The notes: generated by a model not told the origin, from the letters alone. DNA of 64,000 nt from CAZIKB01 sp964539665 (GCA_964539665.1 CAZIKB010000006.1:26209-90208); one strand, 5' to 3'. Positions 45,284-55,860 are shown, counted from the stretch's first letter. Program-made: numbers and translations.

Positions 45284-46993
45284 ATGAAAATCAATTACCC
45301 GAATAGTGTGATTCCCACACTCCTGCTTTTTGTCCTGTTTTTTACATCTTCACAGCTATATGCTAAAAAATGGCCAGTTTATGCCAGGAGTGGTATGGTG
45401 GTTTCAACGGAGCGAATTGCTTCTGAAGTGGGTGCAGAAATTCTCAGAAGCGGCGGTAATGCAGTTGATGCAGCTGTGGCAACAGGATTTGCATTAGCTG
45501 TAGTTCACCCTGCGGCCGGGAATATTGGCGGTGGTGGATTCATGGTTGTCTGGCTTGCCGATGGTACTTCGACTACCATCGATTATCGTGAAAAAGCTCC
45601 CAAAGCGGCCAATGTAAAAATGTATTTAAATGATAATGGCGAGCTCATTAAAAATCTTAACCATGACGGCTATTTAGCTATTGGTGTGCCAGGAACGGTT
45701 GCAGGGTTAACATTAGCCCTGGAAAAATATGGTTCCATGTCCCTGAAAGAAGTGCTGAAACCGGCTATTAAGTTAGCTGATAAAGGATTCCCGGTGTCTT
45801 ATGCAATGAGCAGGGAAATGTCTAACTTAAAGAAAGTCGCCAGCGACTATCCGGCAACAGTTAAAGCATTTCTTAAGAACGGCAAAGAGCCCTACCAGCC
45901 CGGTGAAATTCTAAAACAAAAAGATTTGGCAGCCACATTAAAAAGGATTGCTAAAAAAGGCAGAGACGGTTTTTATAAGGGGAAAACAGCTGAACTGATT
46001 GAAGCCGATATGAAAGCCAATGGCGGTCTCATCACAAAAAAGGATTTAACCAATTATCAGGCGGTCATTCGTAAACCAATAGAGATAACCTACAGAAATT
46101 ACACCGTGCTCTCAATGCCACCTCCAAGTTCCGGCGGAGTTACATTGACTATAATGCTCAATATTTTAGAGGGCTATGATTTAGAGGAAATGGGTCACAA
46201 CTCAGCAGCATATATTCATGTAGTAACAGAAGCTATGCGCAGAGCTTATGCTAATCGTGCGCGATATTTAGGCGACCCCGATTTTAATCCTGAGCTACCT
46301 GTGGATAAACTTATTTCAAAAGCTTATGCTGAGGAGCTAAGAAAAACTATTGCTCTGGAAAAGGCTTCTAAAAGCAGCCCTGAAAATTTTGAGTGGCCGT
46401 CAGAATCTACTGAAACTACACACTTTTCGGTTATGGACGCTCACGGCAATGCGGTTTCAAATACATACACCCTGGAACAGTGGTACGGCACAAAGATTGT
46501 GGCGGCCGGGGCTGGATTTCTATACAATAATGAAATGGGTGATTTCAATGCCTTGCCTGGTCATACTGATTCTACAGGACTTATTGGAACAAAAGCTAAT
46601 TTAATTCAACCTGGCAAACGTATGCTTTCTTCCATGACCCCGACTATTGTCGTAAAAGATGGAAAACCGATTTTGGTGACAGGAAGTCCTGGCGGTCGCA
46701 CTATTATCAACACAGTATTGCAAACGATTTTAAATGTTATTGATTTTAACATGAATGTTTATGATGCAATCAATGCACCCCGATTTCATCATCAGTGGCT
46801 GCCAGATGTTATTCGAATAGAAAAATGGGGTACAACAAATGACACAGTTCGACTTTTAGAACAAATGGGGCATAGAATTGAATGGCGCACCACCATAGGT
46901 AGAGCTATGGCCATTACGATCGATTCAGAGACCGGGTACAGACTTGGAGCCGGCGATCCAAGAAGTCCAAATCGTGGGGCGGTTGGCCATTAA
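45284..46993 (+). CDS. ggt: Gamma-glutamyltransferase
   Basis: About 569 aa. An upstream ATG at 45233 is possible, but GGGAGGAG just before 45284 and the signal peptide (SVIPTLLLFVLFFTSSQLYA) mark the start. This N-terminal nucleophile hydrolase transfers or hydrolyses the gamma-glutamyl group of glutathione in the periplasm. It self-cleaves before the Thr in ESTETTHFSVMDAHG, giving large and small subunits. NIGGGGFMVV near the N-terminus, PPPSSGGV, and ITGSPGG-like VTGSPGGRTIIN with the oxyanion residues are present. Upstream, 45015-45283 has no gene; a small ACCTTTA/TAAAGGT dyad (45193-45214) is the only structure seen. Confidence 0.95.
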   Translation: MKINYPNSVIPTLLLFVLFFTSSQLYAKKWPVYARSGMVVSTERIASEVGAEILRSGGNAVDAAVATGFALAVVHPAAGNIGGGGFMVVWLADGTSTTIDYREKAPKAANVKMYLNDNGELIKNLNHDGYLAIGVPGTVAGLTLALEKYGSMSLKEVLKPAIKLADKGFPVSYAMSREMSNLKKVASDYPATVKAFLKNGKEPYQPGEILKQKDLAATLKRIAKKGRDGFYKGKTAELIEADMKANGGLITKKDLTNYQAVIRKPIEITYRNYTVLSMPPPSSGGVTLTIMLNILEGYDLEEMGHNSAAYIHVVTEAMRRAYANRARYLGDPDFNPELPVDKLISKAYAEELRKTIALEKASKSSPENFEWPSESTETTHFSVMDAHGNAVSNTYTLEQWYGTKIVAAGAGFLYNNEMGDFNALPGHTDSTGLIGTKANLIQPGKRMLSSMTPTIVVKDGKPILVTGSPGGRTIINTVLQTILNVIDFNMNVYDAINAPRFHHQWLPDVIRIEKWGTTNDTVRLLEQMGHRIEWRTTIGRAMAITIDSETGYRLGAGDPRSPNRGAVGH

Positions 46994-47208
46994 ACAGTTA
47001 ATCACTTCGGATATAATTCTTCGAAGCTTGCCTCGTTTTTTGAAAGGTGTAATGCCCGAATGTCTTAATCTGCAACCAGAAGTCAGTTAGCGTAAGAATT
47101 CCTGCTTAAAAAATTGCGGGAATGACAACAAAGATACCCCGTCAGTTGCTACGGGAAGTATTGATTGAAAAATACAAATATCAAAGTGTAAGATTTAAAA
47201 CTTAAAAC

Positions 47209-50073
47209 ATGTCAAACAAAATCATCATTAAAGGTGCGCGCGAGAATAATTTAAAAAATATAGACCTGGAAATCCCCAGAGATAAATTGGTGGTGATTAC
47301 AGGAATCTCAGGTTCTGGCAAATCCTCTTTGGCTTTCGATACCATTTATGCCGAAGGACAAAGACGTTATGTGGAATCGCTTTCGGCATACGCGCGGCAA
47401 TTTCTGGGTTTAATGGAAAAACCCGATGTGGATTACATCGAAGGATTGTCTCCGGCTATCTCTATTGAACAACGAAAAGCCAGTCAGAATCCGCGTTCAA
47501 CCGTTGGCACCGTCACAGAAATTTATGACTACCTGCGGCTTTTATACGCGCGAATCGGCAGACCGTATTGTTATAATTGCGGAAAGCCAATTGAACGGCA
47601 AACGGTGCAGCAAATAGTTGACAGTGTATTAGAGTTACCACATGGTACAAAAATCCAGGTTTTGGCGCCAATCATCCGAGGTCGAAAGGGCGAATATCGG
47701 GAGGTGTTTGAAGAAGCCCGCCGAGATGGATTTGTTCGTATACGAGTAGATGGTACTATTCATGAACTCTCGGCTGACATAAAAATAGAAAAGAATAAAA
47801 AACATGATATCGAAATTATTGTTGACCGTTTGGTAGTTGATCCGAAAATAAGTAATCGGCTGACGGATTCCCTGGAAACGGCTCTTGGCATAGCTTCTGG
47901 TCTGGTTTTCATTGGTGTGCTCAATAGCCACCCTGAAGCGGACTCTGAAGAGCTGTTTTTCAGTGAACATTTCGCTTGTGTAGACTGTGGTATTTCCTAC
48001 GAAGAATTGGCGCCGCGTATGTTCTCTTTTAACAGTCCGTATGGCGCCTGCCCTGAATGCAATGGATTGGGTACAAAAATGGAAATTGACCCGGATTTAG
48101 TTGTGCGTGAGCCCGATCTTTCTATACGTCAGGGAGCGGTTGCACCCTGGGGGGAAAACAAAGATGGCTGGTATTTTAACCAACTGCAGGCTGTTGCTGA
48201 ACATTATGGTTTTGCTCTTGACACTTCCTGGAAACAGTTATCTCCGCAGCATAAAAATATTGTGTTATACGGTTCAAACGGCGAGGAAATCCGCTTTATT
48301 TATAAACGTGAATCGAAAAAAGTTCACGCGGAATTCACTTCAAAGTATGAGGGTGTGATAAACAATTTAGAACGCCGTTACAAACAAACCGAATCTCAGT
48401 ATATCAGAAGCTGGATTGAAGGATTTATGAATGTAAAATCCTGTCCGGAGTGCCAGGGTGCGCGATTAAGGAAAGAAGCACTGGCGGTTAGAATTGGGGA
48501 CAAAAATATTCAGAGTATTACTGTGCTATCCATTAAACAGGTTTTCGAATTTTTCGCAAACCTAAAATTGAACCAGCGCGAGCAGACTATCAGTAACCAA
48601 ATTTTAAAAGAAATTAGAGAGCGTTTGGGATTTCTGGTAAATGTCGGTTTAGATTATCTGACCCTGGAACGCAACGCTGGCACGTTATCCGGCGGGGAAG
48701 CACAGCGCATCCGCTTGGCCACACAGGTTGGTTCGCAATTAGTAGGCGTTCTTTATATCCTGGATGAGCCTTCAATCGGTTTGCACCAAAGAGACAATCG
48801 GAGGCTTTTGGGCACTTTAACGAAGTTGCGTGATCTTGGTAACACCGTACTGGTTGTGGAACACGATCGAGAGACCATCGAAAAAGCAGATTATGTTGTG
48901 GACCTTGGACCGGGAGCTGGCGTCCATGGTGGGGGCGTGGTTGCGACCGGGAGACCAGAAGAAATAGCAGCCAATAATCAATCGCTTACAGGTCAATACA
49001 TTTCAGATAAAAAAAGCATTGCCATTCCTCAAACCCGCAGAAATGGCAATAATCAATTCCTTGTTTTAAAAGGCGCTTCGGGAAATAATTTAAAGAAAAT
49101 TCAAATTCAAATCCCACTCGGAGTTTTTAACTGTATCACGGGCGTCTCGGGTTCAGGTAAAAGTACATTAATCAATGAGACTTTGTACCGAATCCTGGCT
49201 AAGAAATTTTATCGAAGTAAAACTGCGCCTTTGGAATATGAAATAATAGAAGGCCTTGAATTCATAGACAAAGTGATTGATATTGATCAATCTCCCATTG
49301 GCCGTACGCCTCGTTCTAATCCTGCTACATACACCGGCCTATTCAATCACATTCGCGATTTATTTACCCAGCTTCCCGAAGCAAAAATTCGTGGATATAA
49401 ACCAGGTCGTTTCAGTTTTAACGTCAAAGGCGGACGCTGTGAAGCTTGTCAGGGGGATGGACTTATTAAAATTGAAATGCACTTTTTACCAGACGTGTAT
49501 GTGAAATGCGAAGTCTGTAAAGGAAAACGCTACAACCGTGAGACTATGGAAATCAAATATAAGGGTAAATCTATCGCAGAAGTGTTGGATATGACCGTGA
49601 GTGAAGCTCTGAAATTTTTCGAAAATATTCCAAGAATAAAAAGAAAACTGCAAACACTTTATGAGGTTGGTTTAGGCTACATTCACCTGGGTCAGCAAGC
49701 GACTACCCTTTCCGGCGGTGAAGCTCAAAGAGTTAAATTATCAACAGAGCTTTCAAAAGTCAGCACAAACCAGACCCTTTATATTTTAGATGAGCCCACT
49801 ACAGGATTGCATTTTGAAGATATTAAAATGCTGTTGAATGTTTTAAATAAACTTGTGGATAAAGGCAATACTGTTATAGTAATTGAACATAATATAGATG
49901 TGATTAAAACCGCCGATTATATTATTGATTTAGGCCCGGAAGGCGGGGATGATGGTGGAAGGGTGATTGCTACGGGTACACCTGAAAAAGTGGCGGAAAC
50001 AAAAGGTTCTTATACCGGTGAATTTTTAAAGAATGAGTTGAAATGTATAAAAGAAGTTGTCCAAAACCTTTGA
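47209..50073 (+). CDS. uvrA: Excinuclease ABC subunit A
   Basis: 954 aa, the normal length. It is the DNA-damage-sensing ATPase of nucleotide excision repair. Two ABC ATPase modules are seen, with Walker A GISGSGKSSLAF near residue 30 and GVSGSGKSTLINE near 645, and signature motifs LSGGEAQRIRLA and LSGGEAQRVKLS. Zinc modules include CYNCGKPIE, CVDCG with CPECNGLG, CPECQGAR, and CEACQGDG with CEVCKGKRYN. uvrB and uvrC are not in the window. The spacer before it (46994-47208) contains CGGGAATGAC-type repeat debris. Confidence 0.98.
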   Translation: MSNKIIIKGARENNLKNIDLEIPRDKLVVITGISGSGKSSLAFDTIYAEGQRRYVESLSAYARQFLGLMEKPDVDYIEGLSPAISIEQRKASQNPRSTVGTVTEIYDYLRLLYARIGRPYCYNCGKPIERQTVQQIVDSVLELPHGTKIQVLAPIIRGRKGEYREVFEEARRDGFVRIRVDGTIHELSADIKIEKNKKHDIEIIVDRLVVDPKISNRLTDSLETALGIASGLVFIGVLNSHPEADSEELFFSEHFACVDCGISYEELAPRMFSFNSPYGACPECNGLGTKMEIDPDLVVREPDLSIRQGAVAPWGENKDGWYFNQLQAVAEHYGFALDTSWKQLSPQHKNIVLYGSNGEEIRFIYKRESKKVHAEFTSKYEGVINNLERRYKQTESQYIRSWIEGFMNVKSCPECQGARLRKEALAVRIGDKNIQSITVLSIKQVFEFFANLKLNQREQTISNQILKEIRERLGFLVNVGLDYLTLERNAGTLSGGEAQRIRLATQVGSQLVGVLYILDEPSIGLHQRDNRRLLGTLTKLRDLGNTVLVVEHDRETIEKADYVVDLGPGAGVHGGGVVATGRPEEIAANNQSLTGQYISDKKSIAIPQTRRNGNNQFLVLKGASGNNLKKIQIQIPLGVFNCITGVSGSGKSTLINETLYRILAKKFYRSKTAPLEYEIIEGLEFIDKVIDIDQSPIGRTPRSNPATYTGLFNHIRDLFTQLPEAKIRGYKPGRFSFNVKGGRCEACQGDGLIKIEMHFLPDVYVKCEVCKGKRYNRETMEIKYKGKSIAEVLDMTVSEALKFFENIPRIKRKLQTLYEVGLGYIHLGQQATTLSGGEAQRVKLSTELSKVSTNQTLYILDEPTTGLHFEDIKMLLNVLNKLVDKGNTVIVIEHNIDVIKTADYIIDLGPEGGDDGGRVIATGTPEKVAETKGSYTGEFLKNELKCIKEVVQNL

Positions 50074-50109
50074 CACCACGAATGAATGTTTAAGTCCTGA
50101 ACAATCTAA

Positions 50110-51213
50110 ATGGCAAAAAGAAAAAGCAAAATAGCATTTTGTCTGGCTGGCGGCGGGATTACTGGTTCAATGTATGAAATCGGTTGCTTAACGGCATTGG
50201 ATGAATTTTTTGAAGAGAATTGCAGTGTGAACCAGTTTGATATTTTTGTCGGAACCAGCGCCGGCGCTTTTATTGCCTCCTTAATTGCGAATGGGTATAA
50301 GCCACGTGAGTTGTACAATGATATTATAAAAGATTCAAATTCAACTTTGGATTTCAGGAGGAAAAATATTTATGACCTGCGGTGGGCTGAAATTTTTAAA
50401 GCATTTGCACGGTTGTTTAAACGCTGCTTTAGTTTAGCTCGTTATGGGTGGATACACAGAAGACATGCTACATTAATGGATTTACTTTCTATACTTCAAG
50501 AGTTTATCCCTCCAGGTATTTTCTCTTTAAATAATTTAGATAAGTATGTTGCTGGTCTTTTTTATCCAGAAGGCAAAACCAATGATTTCAGAAATTTGAA
50601 GAAAGAATTGTACATCTCCGCAACAGAGCTGGACACCGGCAAACGCTGGGTTTTTGGCGAGGAAGGACACGACACGGTACCGATTTCAAAAGCCGTGGCA
50701 GCTTCTGTCGCTGTCCCCATATTTTTTCGACCATTTAGAATTAATGGTCATGAATTTATAGATGGTTCGGTCAGTAAGGTGGCCCATTTGGATATTGCTT
50801 TAAATCATGGTGCAGAGTTGATAATTATTATAAATCCGACCGTGCCATTTGAAAATGACCTGAGTAAAGTTTGTCTGCCTACCTTTGATGGAGAATGTGC
50901 GAGGTTAGCTGAAAAAGGTATGGGATTTATTAGTGACCAGGCTCGCCGTATTGAAACAAAAACACGGTTTGAGCTGGGATTCGAACGTTTTAAAAATGCG
51001 CATCCTGAAGTTGATTATTTAGTCATTCAACCGAAAACTTCAGAGTCATTATTATTTCTACAGAATGTTATGGATTTTGATTCCCGTAAAATAGTTCTCA
51101 ACTATGGTTACAATTCAACTATTGAGTACCTCAAAGCGAATTATGATAACATTAAAGCGACATTTGGAAAACATCAAATTGCAGTTCGATCGGGAATTTT
51201 GAATGGTTGCTAA
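50110..51213 (+). CDS. Patatin-like phospholipase
   Basis: 367 aa. A Ser/Asp dyad lipid acyl hydrolase. The oxyanion loop is LAGGGITGSMYEIG, the nucleophile motif GTSAG (FVGTSAGAFIASL) and the catalytic Asp lies in FIDGSVSKVAHLDIA. A 60-residue helical insert lies between the elbow and the second half. There is no signal peptide, so it acts in the cytoplasm or at the inner membrane face. It starts 36 bases behind uvrA, and co-transcription is possible. Confidence 0.88.
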   Translation: MAKRKSKIAFCLAGGGITGSMYEIGCLTALDEFFEENCSVNQFDIFVGTSAGAFIASLIANGYKPRELYNDIIKDSNSTLDFRRKNIYDLRWAEIFKAFARLFKRCFSLARYGWIHRRHATLMDLLSILQEFIPPGIFSLNNLDKYVAGLFYPEGKTNDFRNLKKELYISATELDTGKRWVFGEEGHDTVPISKAVAASVAVPIFFRPFRINGHEFIDGSVSKVAHLDIALNHGAELIIIINPTVPFENDLSKVCLPTFDGECARLAEKGMGFISDQARRIETKTRFELGFERFKNAHPEVDYLVIQPKTSESLLFLQNVMDFDSRKIVLNYGYNSTIEYLKANYDNIKATFGKHQIAVRSGILNGC

Positions 51214-51258
51214 AAACTCATAACAGAGGCAATACTGATCTCTATTTAGTACTTCAGT

Positions 51259-52932
51259 TTACCATTCTTTAATAGCCATTTTTTTTCTGGCTAAGCGGCT
51301 GCTTTTCATTATTGTATCTTTCTTCCAATTTTCATCATCCGTGTTTAGATAATCTGTTGAATAGTGCAGGCCGCGACTCTCTTTTCTGTACATGGCGCAT
51401 CGAATAATTAATTGCGAAACCGCCACAATATTTCTTAGTTCTAACAATCCCTCGGTAATTTTTGTTCTTTTAAAAAAATCTTCAACCTCTTTTGCTATAA
51501 GCAGAATCCTACGGAGCGCTCTTTTTAAACGCAAATCGGAGCGTACAATTCCCACATAATCGGACATCAAACCGCGTACTTCTTCTTTATCATGTTCAAC
51601 TAAAATCCATTCTTCCTGATTGTCGGTTCCCTCTTCGGACCATTCAGGAATATACGGAAATTCAAAATCAGAAAGTTTTTTTTCATATTTTGTTGAACTT
51701 AAAAAAGCACGGTGAGAAAAAACAATCGCTTCTAAAAGTGAATTGGAGGCTAATCTGTTAGCGCCATGAACTCCCGTGCAGGCTACTTCTCCACATGCAA
51801 ATAAACCCTGAATGGATGTTCGACCGTCAAGGTCTGTTATTACTCCGCCACAAATATAATGCGCGGCAGGAACGACTGGAATGGGTTCTTTGGTAATGTC
51901 CAGATTCAAAGATTGGCATTTCTGGTAAATGTTTGGAAATCGACTTTTTACATCATCCGCATCTAAATGAGTTATGTCAAGATATACATATTCTTCGCCA
52001 CTTTTTTTTAATTCTGCATCAATAGCTCGTGCAACGATATCTCTGGGAGCTAAATCTCCCCTCGGATGGTGTTTTGCCATAAATTGGATTCCGGATCGGG
52101 TACGAAGAACACCGCCGTGACCTCGTACTGCTTCTGAAATCAAAAATGAACGGCCTTTAGGATGGAACAGCGAGGTTGGATGAAATTGAATGAATTCTAA
52201 ATTAGCCAGCATGGCGCCGGCACGATATGCGATAGCAATTCCATCCCCCGTGGCTATACGAGGATTGGTCGTGTTTCGATAAACCTGGCCGCTGCCCCCA
52301 GTAGCTAACAAAGTTGCTTTTGAATAAAATATTTTGACTTGATTTGTATGAGTGTCCAGCACATAGGCGCCCCAACAATGGATGCGTTCGGTTTTTTCTT
52401 CAGTTTCAATGCCAAGCTGATGTTCAGTTAAAAGGTCAATAACCATGTGGTGTTCATAAATCGCAATGTTTGGATTCTCTTTGGCAGCCTGGATAAGCGC
52501 TCGTTCAAGTTCTCGACCGGTTAAATCGCTGGCATGTATAATTCTGTTAACACTATGACCGCCTTCTCTTCCCAAATCGAATGATTGCTTTTGTCCGTCC
52601 CCGGTCATGGTAAATTTTGTTCCCCATTGCACCAGGTCATTGATTCTTGCCGGGCCTTCATGGACAAGCGCTTCAACTGCTTCGTTATGACAGAGACCCG
52701 CACCGGTTAAGAGCGTATCCTTAGTATGCAAATCAAAGGAATCAACTGAAGAGACTACCGCTGCAATACCACCCTGGGCATAATTAGTGTTCGATTCTGC
52801 CTTTTCCTTCTTGGTAACAATTGCTACTGTACCATACCGTGCAATTTTTAGGGCAAAAGACAGTCCGGCTATTCCTGAACCTATGATGAGAAAATCGCTT
52901 CGATGCTGCTGATTTTTTGTAGAAGAAGACAC
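51259..52932 (-). CDS. nadB: L-aspartate oxidase
   Basis: 557 aa flavoprotein that oxidises aspartate to iminoaspartate, the first step of de novo NAD synthesis. The FAD dinucleotide fold is IIGSGIAGLSFALK. NYAQGGIAAV, GREGGHSVNRIIHASD, FHPTSLF, and CGGVITDLDGRTSIQGLFACGE are the succinate dehydrogenase/NadB family blocks, and the C-terminal helical domain is complete. The start is GTG. nadA and nadC are not nearby. Confidence 0.95.
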   Translation of the reverse strand: MSSSTKNQQHRSDFLIIGSGIAGLSFALKIARYGTVAIVTKKEKAESNTNYAQGGIAAVVSSVDSFDLHTKDTLLTGAGLCHNEAVEALVHEGPARINDLVQWGTKFTMTGDGQKQSFDLGREGGHSVNRIIHASDLTGRELERALIQAAKENPNIAIYEHHMVIDLLTEHQLGIETEEKTERIHCWGAYVLDTHTNQVKIFYSKATLLATGGSGQVYRNTTNPRIATGDGIAIAYRAGAMLANLEFIQFHPTSLFHPKGRSFLISEAVRGHGGVLRTRSGIQFMAKHHPRGDLAPRDIVARAIDAELKKSGEEYVYLDITHLDADDVKSRFPNIYQKCQSLNLDITKEPIPVVPAAHYICGGVITDLDGRTSIQGLFACGEVACTGVHGANRLASNSLLEAIVFSHRAFLSSTKYEKKLSDFEFPYIPEWSEEGTDNQEEWILVEHDKEEVRGLMSDYVGIVRSDLRLKRALRRILLIAKEVEDFFKRTKITEGLLELRNIVAVSQLIIRCAMYRKESRGLHYSTDYLNTDDENWKKDTIMKSSRLARKKMAIKEW

Positions 52933-53023
52933 TGCAATTGGATATGAATATTTATAGGCTAAATTCGATTTTAACTAAGATAACAAGTAAATACATAAAA
53001 TCAATATAATTTTATAAGAGGTC

Positions 53024-53064
53024 TCTAAAATAAAAATGGCCAGCATCGCATGCGAGTGCTGGCC
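53024..53064 (-). terminator. Rho-independent terminator of the receiver gene
   Basis: On the minus strand GGCCAGCA and TGCTGGCC (53038-53064) form an 8-bp stem. The inner TCGCATGCGA can extend the structure. ATTTTTATTTTAG follows. It lies 48 bases behind the stop codon at 53112. Confidence 0.85.
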
Positions 53065-53111
53065 TCCCCCTAATCCCGTTCGTTTTGTAGTCCGTGCTTG
53101 AAGCAGAGGGA

Positions 53112-53498
53112 TTAAGGATCTAATACCATGGATGTAGATAATTTTTTCACATTTGTTAGCAATCTTCTATTCTTTATTGGTTTGTAAAGAATTTCGTCGG
53201 CCCCATTTTCCTGGAGTTCAGATTCTTTTGATTTATCTTTACTATCTAAAATTGTCAACACTTTTAAATCAGTATACTTTCTCTTAATCTTTTTTATAAA
53301 ATCTATGCCGGTTTTACCATTAGCATTAAAATAATCCAGATTAAAATCAAGTAAGAGAATTTCGGGTTTTAATTTTCTCAGCAAATACATGGCATTTTCT
53401 ATATTATCTGCTATCTCAATTTTATAACCATCGCACAGAGCGAGATAAATTTGCATTTGTGACCCAAGTTCTTCATTAAGCAGAATGATCTTTATCAT
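53112..53498 (-). CDS. Stand-alone response regulator receiver protein
   Basis: About 128 aa from the ATG at 53498, which begins directly at the first beta strand (MIKIILLNEE). A longer frame from 53585 adds 29 residues without domain character. Phospho-acceptor Asp lies in ILLLDFNLDYF and the conserved Lys in LYKPIK. The first acidic pair is weak (LLNEE), and the loop after the Asp is longer than usual (NANGKTGIDF). There is no output domain, so it probably works through protein contacts. No kinase is nearby. Confidence 0.8.
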   Translation of the reverse strand: MIKIILLNEELGSQMQIYLALCDGYKIEIADNIENAMYLLRKLKPEILLLDFNLDYFNANGKTGIDFIKKIKRKYTDLKVLTILDSKDKSKESELQENGADEILYKPIKNRRLLTNVKKLSTSMVLDP

Positions 53499-53655
53499 AA
53501 AAAAATTACCAGAGTTGCAATATCGGAAGCTGTCAAATTTATTACTTAATATTATAAGCATGTCAGGGGTTTTGCGGAAAAACAATGTAAGTAAAAGTGT
53601 AATATTTTTTAATAATTTTACATTTTATTCAGAAAAATTAACAATAAAGCAGATT

Positions 53656-54429
53656 CTATTCATCAAGTTCTGTTAATCTATAAAACCACATAAATCCGTA
53701 GTAAGCCATACATGCCGCCAGGACTAATATTGGTGGATTTACATGGTTGTTCCAATTATACCAATTAATAGTTTCCGGATTCACATTGTTAAGAAACAGA
53801 GAAAATGCATTGTTAAAACAATGAAGAATTATACCGGGAATAATGCTATTACTACGCCAGGATAGAAAGCCAAGAATCAATCCTAATAGTAAAACCTGAA
53901 TGAGCCAGGGTGTTAAATGTAGAAAGGCAAAAATTAATGCAGAGAGAAATATTGCATACATTATTTCTAATTTGTTTTCTAATGCCTTCAAAAGTAGACC
54001 TCTGAACAACATTTCTTCAGCTATGCCGGCTAAAATTACCACAGCAACAAACAGAATGATTCCGTCCATTATGGATTCTACTTTTAGCATTTGATATATA
54101 AAATCCTCAATTTCCGGAGGCATTTTTACAAACTTATTTATAATTCTATCAATTTCATCAGTTAAAATGGAGATGGATATACCAATTGCAATACTTACTA
54201 TTAAGATATTTTTATTTATTTTATTTATTCTAAAGACGCTCTTGAAATTATATTTTTTTACAAATATATAAATTACTGCGGGAATAATGATAAATAGTTC
54301 ACCTAATATTAACTGGATTCTCGGTAAATACTTAGAGGAGAATAAAGTAACTATTCCTGCCAGGAGGTAGCTTATAAAAATAATACCAAATGTTATCTGT
54401 GATTTTGGATGATCTGGATTTTCTGTCAC
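53656..54429 (-). CDS. CPBP-family intramembrane glutamic endopeptidase
   Basis: 257 aa with about seven or eight hydrophobic helices. The family signature is present: AGIAEEMLFRGLLLKALE with the Glu-Glu-x3-Arg motif, LIFAFLHLTPW with the first His, and LHCFNNAF with the second His and Asn. Such proteases process membrane proteins, and some give immunity to bacteriocins; the substrate here is unknown. The start is GTG, three bases behind the methyltransferase stop. Confidence 0.88.
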   Translation of the reverse strand: MTENPDHPKSQITFGIIFISYLLAGIVTLFSSKYLPRIQLILGELFIIIPAVIYIFVKKYNFKSVFRINKINKNILIVSIAIGISISILTDEIDRIINKFVKMPPEIEDFIYQMLKVESIMDGIILFVAVVILAGIAEEMLFRGLLLKALENKLEIMYAIFLSALIFAFLHLTPWLIQVLLLGLILGFLSWRSNSIIPGIILHCFNNAFSLFLNNVNPETINWYNWNNHVNPPILVLAACMAYYGFMWFYRLTELDE

Positions 54430-54432
54430 GCT

Positions 54433-55230
54433 TTACTTTCTTTTATTATGATGGATATTTTTTGACATTTCTGCTAATAATATACCGGCTGCCACAGCTA
54501 CATTTAACGAATCCCCTTTTCCTTGCCTGGGAATATTCAAGGCAAGGGTAGATAAATTCTTAATATCATCACTTACACCATCAACTTCGTTACCCAGGAT
54601 TAAAACACTTTTATCAGAAAACTCAACGGTAGAGTAATCTGATGTGCCATCTACATCTGCAGCGTAAAGTGAATAATCCATTTGCTTCAATTCTGACAAT
54701 TTGCTGTTTAGATTTAATTTGGCTATAATCGGGATATGGAAAACTGAGCCCATGCTGGCTCTCAGAGCCTTTTGATTCATATAGTCAACTGAATTCTGAC
54801 TTAATAAAATACCTGCAACGCCAAACCAATTTGCAGTTCGAATCAATGTACCCAAATTACCTGGCTCGTTAATATGATCTAAAGCGACCAGAATTTTAGA
54901 ATGATTATCCGAAAACTGCTTAAAACTAAATTCTTTCATTTTAACCAGACCAATTATTCCCTGTGAATGAACCGTGTCTGATAACCGGTTCAAAGATTTG
55001 AAGTCTAATTCTTCAACTGGAATTTTAGTCTGAAGGAATTTTTGAATTAACTGTTGTGCTCGATTTGAAATCAGCTTAGCGGGACAATAAAATACGTTCT
55101 CTACTTCATATTCCGAGTCCAGGATTTCTTCACAAAGTCTTACCCCCTCAATTAGAAATCTCTGTTCCTTTTCTCTTGTTTTTTTATCTTTTAGAGAGGC
55201 GTAATATCTTATTCTATTTTTTGAAATCAC
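54433..55230 (-). CDS. TrmH/SpoU-family RNA 2'-O-methyltransferase
   Basis: 265 aa. A substrate-binding N-terminal domain (about 1-100; RFLIEGVRLCEEIL) is followed by a SPOUT knot domain with LDHINEPGNLGTLIRTANWF (motif 1), LILGNEVDGVSDD (motif 2) and LNIPRQGKGDSLNVAVAAGI (motif 3). It methylates ribose of rRNA or tRNA with SAM; which site cannot be told. The start is GTG. Confidence 0.92.
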   Translation of the reverse strand: MISKNRIRYYASLKDKKTREKEQRFLIEGVRLCEEILDSEYEVENVFYCPAKLISNRAQQLIQKFLQTKIPVEELDFKSLNRLSDTVHSQGIIGLVKMKEFSFKQFSDNHSKILVALDHINEPGNLGTLIRTANWFGVAGILLSQNSVDYMNQKALRASMGSVFHIPIIAKLNLNSKLSELKQMDYSLYAADVDGTSDYSTVEFSDKSVLILGNEVDGVSDDIKNLSTLALNIPRQGKGDSLNVAVAAGILLAEMSKNIHHNKRK

Positions 55231-55284
55231 AGTTTTGCTTAAGTGTAGTTATCAGGCAGGATAGTGATAAGGCTGGATAATAAT

Positions 55285-55755
55285 TCAGGTTACAAAATAC
55301 TTATCTTCTTCAGTGGAGATAATATCGATCATGTCTTTTGGTAACTCGGTGCGTATTAAACGTTCTCTGAAATCCTTCTTGTGCATGAGTCGCGATATTC
55401 TACTCAAGGCTTTGAGATGGGGGCCAGTTTTATCCTGCGGGCCTACCAAAAGCCAAACCAGGCGAACCGGTTTATTGTCCAGTGAATTAAAGTCGACAGG
55501 CTCTTTAGTAATCCCCAGAGCTGCAAATATATCACTTATTCCCTCAGATTTTGCATGAGGAATAGCCACTTCATCACCCACACCGGTACTCATGACAGCT
55601 TCGCGATCCAGTACAGCTTCCAGGATTTGCGATTTGTTAGTTAAATTTACTGAGTGGTCTATCAGATTTACCATTTCTTCTATAATTTCATTTTTATCGA
55701 AATTTTCAAGTGGAATTTTAACCCGATCTTCTGTCAGGATGTCATTCAGTTTCAT
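55285..55755 (-). CDS. ptsN: PTS EIIA / EIIA-Ntr-like protein
   Basis: 156 aa of the fructose/nitrogen EIIA family. The phosphorylatable His is in EVAIPHAKSEGI. The N-terminal MKLNDILTEDRVKIPL and RLVWLLVGPQDKTGPHLK are typical. No EIIB/EIIC transporter genes are adjacent, so a regulatory EIIA-Ntr role is more likely than sugar transport. Confidence 0.85.
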   Translation of the reverse strand: MKLNDILTEDRVKIPLENFDKNEIIEEMVNLIDHSVNLTNKSQILEAVLDREAVMSTGVGDEVAIPHAKSEGISDIFAALGITKEPVDFNSLDNKPVRLVWLLVGPQDKTGPHLKALSRISRLMHKKDFRERLIRTELPKDMIDIISTEEDKYFVT

Positions 55756-55860
55756 GGTTGAATTAACCTTGCCTTAAATATATAAAAGTCATCGTAAATA
55801 TATAATAATATCTTAAATTTGCAAACCAAATTTTGTTTATTATTTTATATAAAGTATGCA